The notes below the pieces were generated by a model that was not told the origin of the DNA, did no database searches, and saw only the letters and a program-made list of their open reading frames with translations. A stretch of 7,380 nt of DNA from Desulfovibrio sp. (GTDB lineage: Bacteria > Desulfobacterota > Desulfovibrionia > Desulfovibrionales > Desulfovibrionaceae): assembly GCA_031275955.1 (NCBI GenBank), contig JAISNZ010000217.1:1-7380 (forward strand), given 5' to 3'. The translations under genes were made by a program, and so were the position numbers. Within the stretch, counting starts at the first letter, position 1. Every line of letters begins with the position of its first letter. Of this stretch, positions 6,112-7,380 are shown in pieces.

Positions 6112-6259
6112 GGGTATTTTCCCCTATACCCCTTCAGCGGCAGGATCGCAAGGCCGTCGCCCGAAATCTTCAGATCGACACTCTCCGCAAAGTAAAATTC
6201 CCCCGAAAGGTGGATTTGATGTTTGCCTTTATGCCCTCTTTCGGATACACCATCGCCAC
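6112..6259 (-). other. Possible frameshifted 5' extension of the glycosyltransferase gene
   Basis: Upstream of the glycosyltransferase ATG the minus strand reads as protein in two successive frames. A GTG at 6259 (AGGAG at 6270-6266, 6-nt spacer) or an ATG at 6253 opens M-V-Y-P-K-E-G-I-K-A-N-I-K-S-T-F-R-G, which reaches the G run at 6204-6200. One extra G there continues into E-F-Y-F-A-E-S-V-D-L-K-I-S, then G-D-G-L-A-I-L-P-L-K-G-Y-R-G. One extra G in the run at 6124-6121 then joins K-I-P directly to the annotated M1. The result is a smooth extension of about 48 residues with mixed, strand-like composition. The two breaks are of the same sign and both lie in G homopolymers. This may be a damaged N-terminus, a base-calling error or coincidence. 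It conflicts with the plus-strand ORF at 6219-6347. Confidence 0.4.
6169..6198 (+). promoter_or_regulatory. Weak candidate promoter for gmhA
   Basis: TTCAGA (6169-6174; 4 of 6) and TAAAAT (6193-6198; 5 of 6) are separated by 18 bases on the plus strand, in the lower-GC part of the gap between the divergent genes. Transcription would start near 6205, about 118 nt ahead of the gmhA ATG. If the stretch is instead the 5' end of the glycosyltransferase gene, the match may be chance. Confidence 0.25.
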
Positions 6260-6347
6260 CGGGAACTCCTCCGACGCGGAAGGCGGCCTGTCTTTGCCGC
6301 CCGGTCGCGTCCGGACATCGCCATGCATGACACAGCCGAAACCATGA
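6219..6347 (+). CDS. Possible 42-codon ORF overlapping the start of gmhA
   Basis: An ATG at 6219 with AAGG (6207-6210) 8 nt upstream opens a 42-codon frame beginning M-F-A-F-M-P-S-F-G-Y-T-I-A-T-G. Its TGA (6345-6347) overlaps the ATG at 6344, an internal methionine (residue 8) of gmhA, as an ATGA. Such overlaps are usual for coupled gene pairs, so gmhA might begin at 6344 here. About 71% of codons end in G or C. The peptide has no known relatives that I recognise. It lies opposite the possible glycosyltransferase extension, and at most one of the two readings is likely to be real. Confidence 0.25.
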   Translation: MFAFMPSFGYTIATGNSSDAEGGLSLPPGRVRTSPCMTQPKP

Positions 6348-6955
6348 TCCGGGAATACGCCGGAACCGGCGCCCTGCTGCGCCGGAATTTCTTTGAAGCC
6401 CAGGCGCGGAATCTGGCCGAAATCGCCCTGCGCCTGGCCCGGGCCCTGGCCGGGGGGCAAAAACTTCTCTTCTGCGGAAACGGCGGCAGCGCCGCCGACT
6501 GCCAGCATCTGGCCGCGGAATTCGTCAACCGTTTCCTTCTGGATCGCCCGCCCCTGCCGGCCATTGCCCTGACCACGGATACCTCCATCCTCACCGCCGT
6601 CAGCAACGACTTCGGTCCGGATCGGATCTTCGCCAAGCAGATCCTGGCCTTGGGCGCTCCCGGCGACATCCTTGTGGCCATTTCCACCTCGGGCAACAGC
6701 GCCAATATCCTGGCAGCCCTCGCCGCCGCCAGGGAGCGTTCCCTCACCACCCTCGGCCTGACCGGGGCCGGCGGCGGCAGGATGGCCTCGGGCTGCGATT
6801 TCCTTCTGGCTGTTCCCGAAACCCGCACCCCGCTGATCCAGGAGGTGCATATCGCCGCCGGACATCTTCTCTGCTGGCTCACGGAGCATTATCTTTTTGA
6901 AAACACGGCCGCCCTCTCCCCTCCTCCGGGGGAAGGCGGGGCAAAACCCGACTGA
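6323..6955 (+). CDS. gmhA: Phosphoheptose isomerase (sedoheptulose-7-phosphate isomerase)
   Basis: GmhA turns D-sedoheptulose 7-phosphate into D-glycero-D-manno-heptose 7-phosphate, the first step toward ADP-heptose for the LPS inner core. The 210-residue reading is a single SIS domain. It has C-G-N-G-G-S-A-A-D-C-Q-H-L-A-A-E-F at 51-67, where E66 is the likely catalytic or metal-binding glutamate, S-T-S-G-N-S at 121-126 for the phosphate, and Q-E-V-H-I-A-A-G-H at 173-181, whose H181 corresponds to the second catalytic residue in the E. coli enzyme. Length and motif spacing fit the family, which is close to 190 residues. The start is uncertain: the ATG at 6323 has no good Shine-Dalgarno, and the ATG at 6344 (203 residues) would overlap the stop of a short upstream ORF. 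It heads a compact set with the FmdB gene (17 nt downstream) and hemC. A Gly/Pro-rich tail ends the protein. Confidence 0.93.
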   Translation: MHDTAETMIREYAGTGALLRRNFFEAQARNLAEIALRLARALAGGQKLLFCGNGGSAADCQHLAAEFVNRFLLDRPPLPAIALTTDTSILTAVSNDFGPDRIFAKQILALGAPGDILVAISTSGNSANILAALAAARERSLTTLGLTGAGGGRMASGCDFLLAVPETRTPLIQEVHIAAGHLLCWLTEHYLFENTAALSPPPGEGGAKPD

Positions 6956-6972
6956 GGCACAAGGAGACCCCC

Positions 6973-7209
6973 ATGCCCATCTACGAATACGCCTGCCCTT
7001 CCTGCGGCGGCACCTTTGAGGAACTCGTCTTCGGCGACGCCGATCCCCCCTGCCCGGAATGCGGCTCATCCCAGGCCGCCCGCCTGATGTCCCGCGCCTG
7101 CTTCCATTCCGGCGGCGGCAGTGATTACGGCGATGCCGCCAACACCCATTCCGGCGGCTCCTGCGGTTGCGGCGGATGCTCCGGGGGCAACTGCGCCAGT
7201 TGTTGCTAG
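6973..7209 (+). CDS. FmdB-family zinc ribbon protein with Cys-rich tail
   Basis: This 78-residue protein begins M-P-I-Y-E-Y-A-C-P-S-C-G-G-T-F-E, the standard opening of the FmdB/CxxC regulatory-type zinc ribbon. C8 and C11 pair with C27 and C30 (C-P-E-C-G) to hold one zinc. After a short linker the tail (61-78) is made almost only of Gly, Cys and Ser, with six cysteines at 64, 66, 69, 74, 77 and 78; a further one is at 43. That gives 11 cysteines in all. The family's role is poorly known: FmdB was named from the formamidase locus of Methylophilus and proposed to be regulatory. AAGGAGA (6961-6967) sits just before the ATG at good spacing, the clearest ribosome binding site in the window. hemC follows after 4 nt, so the two are very likely translated together. 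Confidence 0.92.
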   Translation: MPIYEYACPSCGGTFEELVFGDADPPCPECGSSQAARLMSRACFHSGGGSDYGDAANTHSGGSCGCGGCSGGNCASCC

Positions 7210-7213
7210 GCGG

Positions 7214-7380
7214 ATGCGCCCTCTTGTCATCGCCACACGCGGCAGCAGACTGGCCCTTTGGCAGGCCGAGCACATTCGCGGCCTGCTGGCGCGCGGTTCC
7301 TCCCGCCGGGCGGAACTGCTGGTCCTGAAGACCGGGGGGGACCTCGTTCAGGACGCGCCCCTGTCCCTTGCGGGCGGCAA
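7214..7380 (+). CDS. hemC: Porphobilinogen deaminase (hydroxymethylbilane synthase), 5' end
   Basis: The first 55 complete codons of hemC are present; the gene runs off the window. The enzyme joins four porphobilinogen units into hydroxymethylbilane on a dipyrromethane cofactor, in the cytosolic route to haem, sirohaem and cobalamin. Visible family motifs are I-A-T-R-G-S-R-L-A-L-W-Q-A-E (6-19), L-L-V-L-K-T-G-G-D (36-44) and the start of the D-x-P-L...G-G-K block, which precedes G-L-F in most homologues. The catalytic Asp and the cofactor Cys lie beyond the end. The ATG at 7214 comes 4 nt after the FmdB stop. The only purine-rich stretch (AGGCGG) abuts the ATG, so initiation probably depends on coupling to the FmdB gene. 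A run of seven Gs at 7332-7338 is kept in frame, which argues against systematic homopolymer miscalls in this sequence. Confidence 0.93.
   Translation, partial: MRPLVIATRGSRLALWQAEHIRGLLARGSSRRAELLVLKTGGDLVQDAPLSLAGG

Noticed and set aside
6123..6151. TTGCGA-N17-TATAGG on the minus strand as a glycosyltransferase promoter
   Set aside because: It would start transcription about 5 nt before the ATG and remove the AGGGGA ribosome binding site, so the match is probably accidental.
5122..6195. 357-codon plus-strand frame opposite the glycosyltransferase
   Set aside because: Its composition is repetitive Gly/Glu/Ala/Arg. The opposite strand has a clear GT-B signature.
1..7380. CRISPR array, transposon, prophage or tRNA
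   Set aside because: No regularly spaced repeats, transposase motifs, integrase, terminal inverted repeats or cloverleaf-like sequence were found on either strand.

Overview
The window reads as a piece of a high-GC, Gram-negative chromosome carrying housekeeping and cell-envelope genes. The order dxr-rseP-tsaB, the single-PDZ RseP, the FmdB-type zinc ribbon with a Gly/Cys-rich tail next to hemC, and a gmhA for LPS heptose suggest a Desulfovibrio-like member of the Desulfobacterota. This is an inference from gene style and order; no marker gene settles it.

Layout. (1) Positions 1-2474, plus strand: the 3' end of dxr (isoprenoid synthesis), a 183-nt spacer rich in hairpins, rseP (intramembrane site-2 protease), and tsaB (tRNA t6A modification) only 4 nt after rseP. 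(2) Positions 2451-6111, minus strand: a 782-residue membrane-anchored TPR protein whose 3' end overlaps tsaB tail to tail by 24 nt. Upstream of it lies a CgeB-like GT-B glycosyltransferase. The 244-nt gap between them holds a hairpin, a good sigma70-like promoter and a possible 36-codon leader ORF. (3) Positions 6323-7380, plus strand, diverging from the glycosyltransferase: gmhA (sedoheptulose-7-phosphate isomerase), an FmdB-type zinc ribbon protein and the 5' end of hemC (porphobilinogen deaminase), closely packed as an operon.

No mobile element, CRISPR array, tRNA, rRNA or obvious new defence system is visible. The most interesting places are small. The 211-nt divergent gap (6112-6322) can be read as a glycosyltransferase N-terminus broken by two one-base shifts, both at G runs, or as a 42-codon plus-strand ORF whose stop overlaps an ATG of gmhA. 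The promoter-leader arrangement ahead of the TPR gene is neat and consistent. The TPR protein carries a repeated module starting L-x-x-W-G-x-A-L, and two copies end in the same ungapped S-R-x-H...D-x-x-R-x-x-P-W-F cap.

Functional links: rseP, gmhA, the glycosyltransferase and the TPR protein all fit envelope assembly or surveillance. dxr, tsaB and hemC are core metabolism and translation. There is no stretch over 300 nt without a gene; the three gaps over 100 nt are each described.
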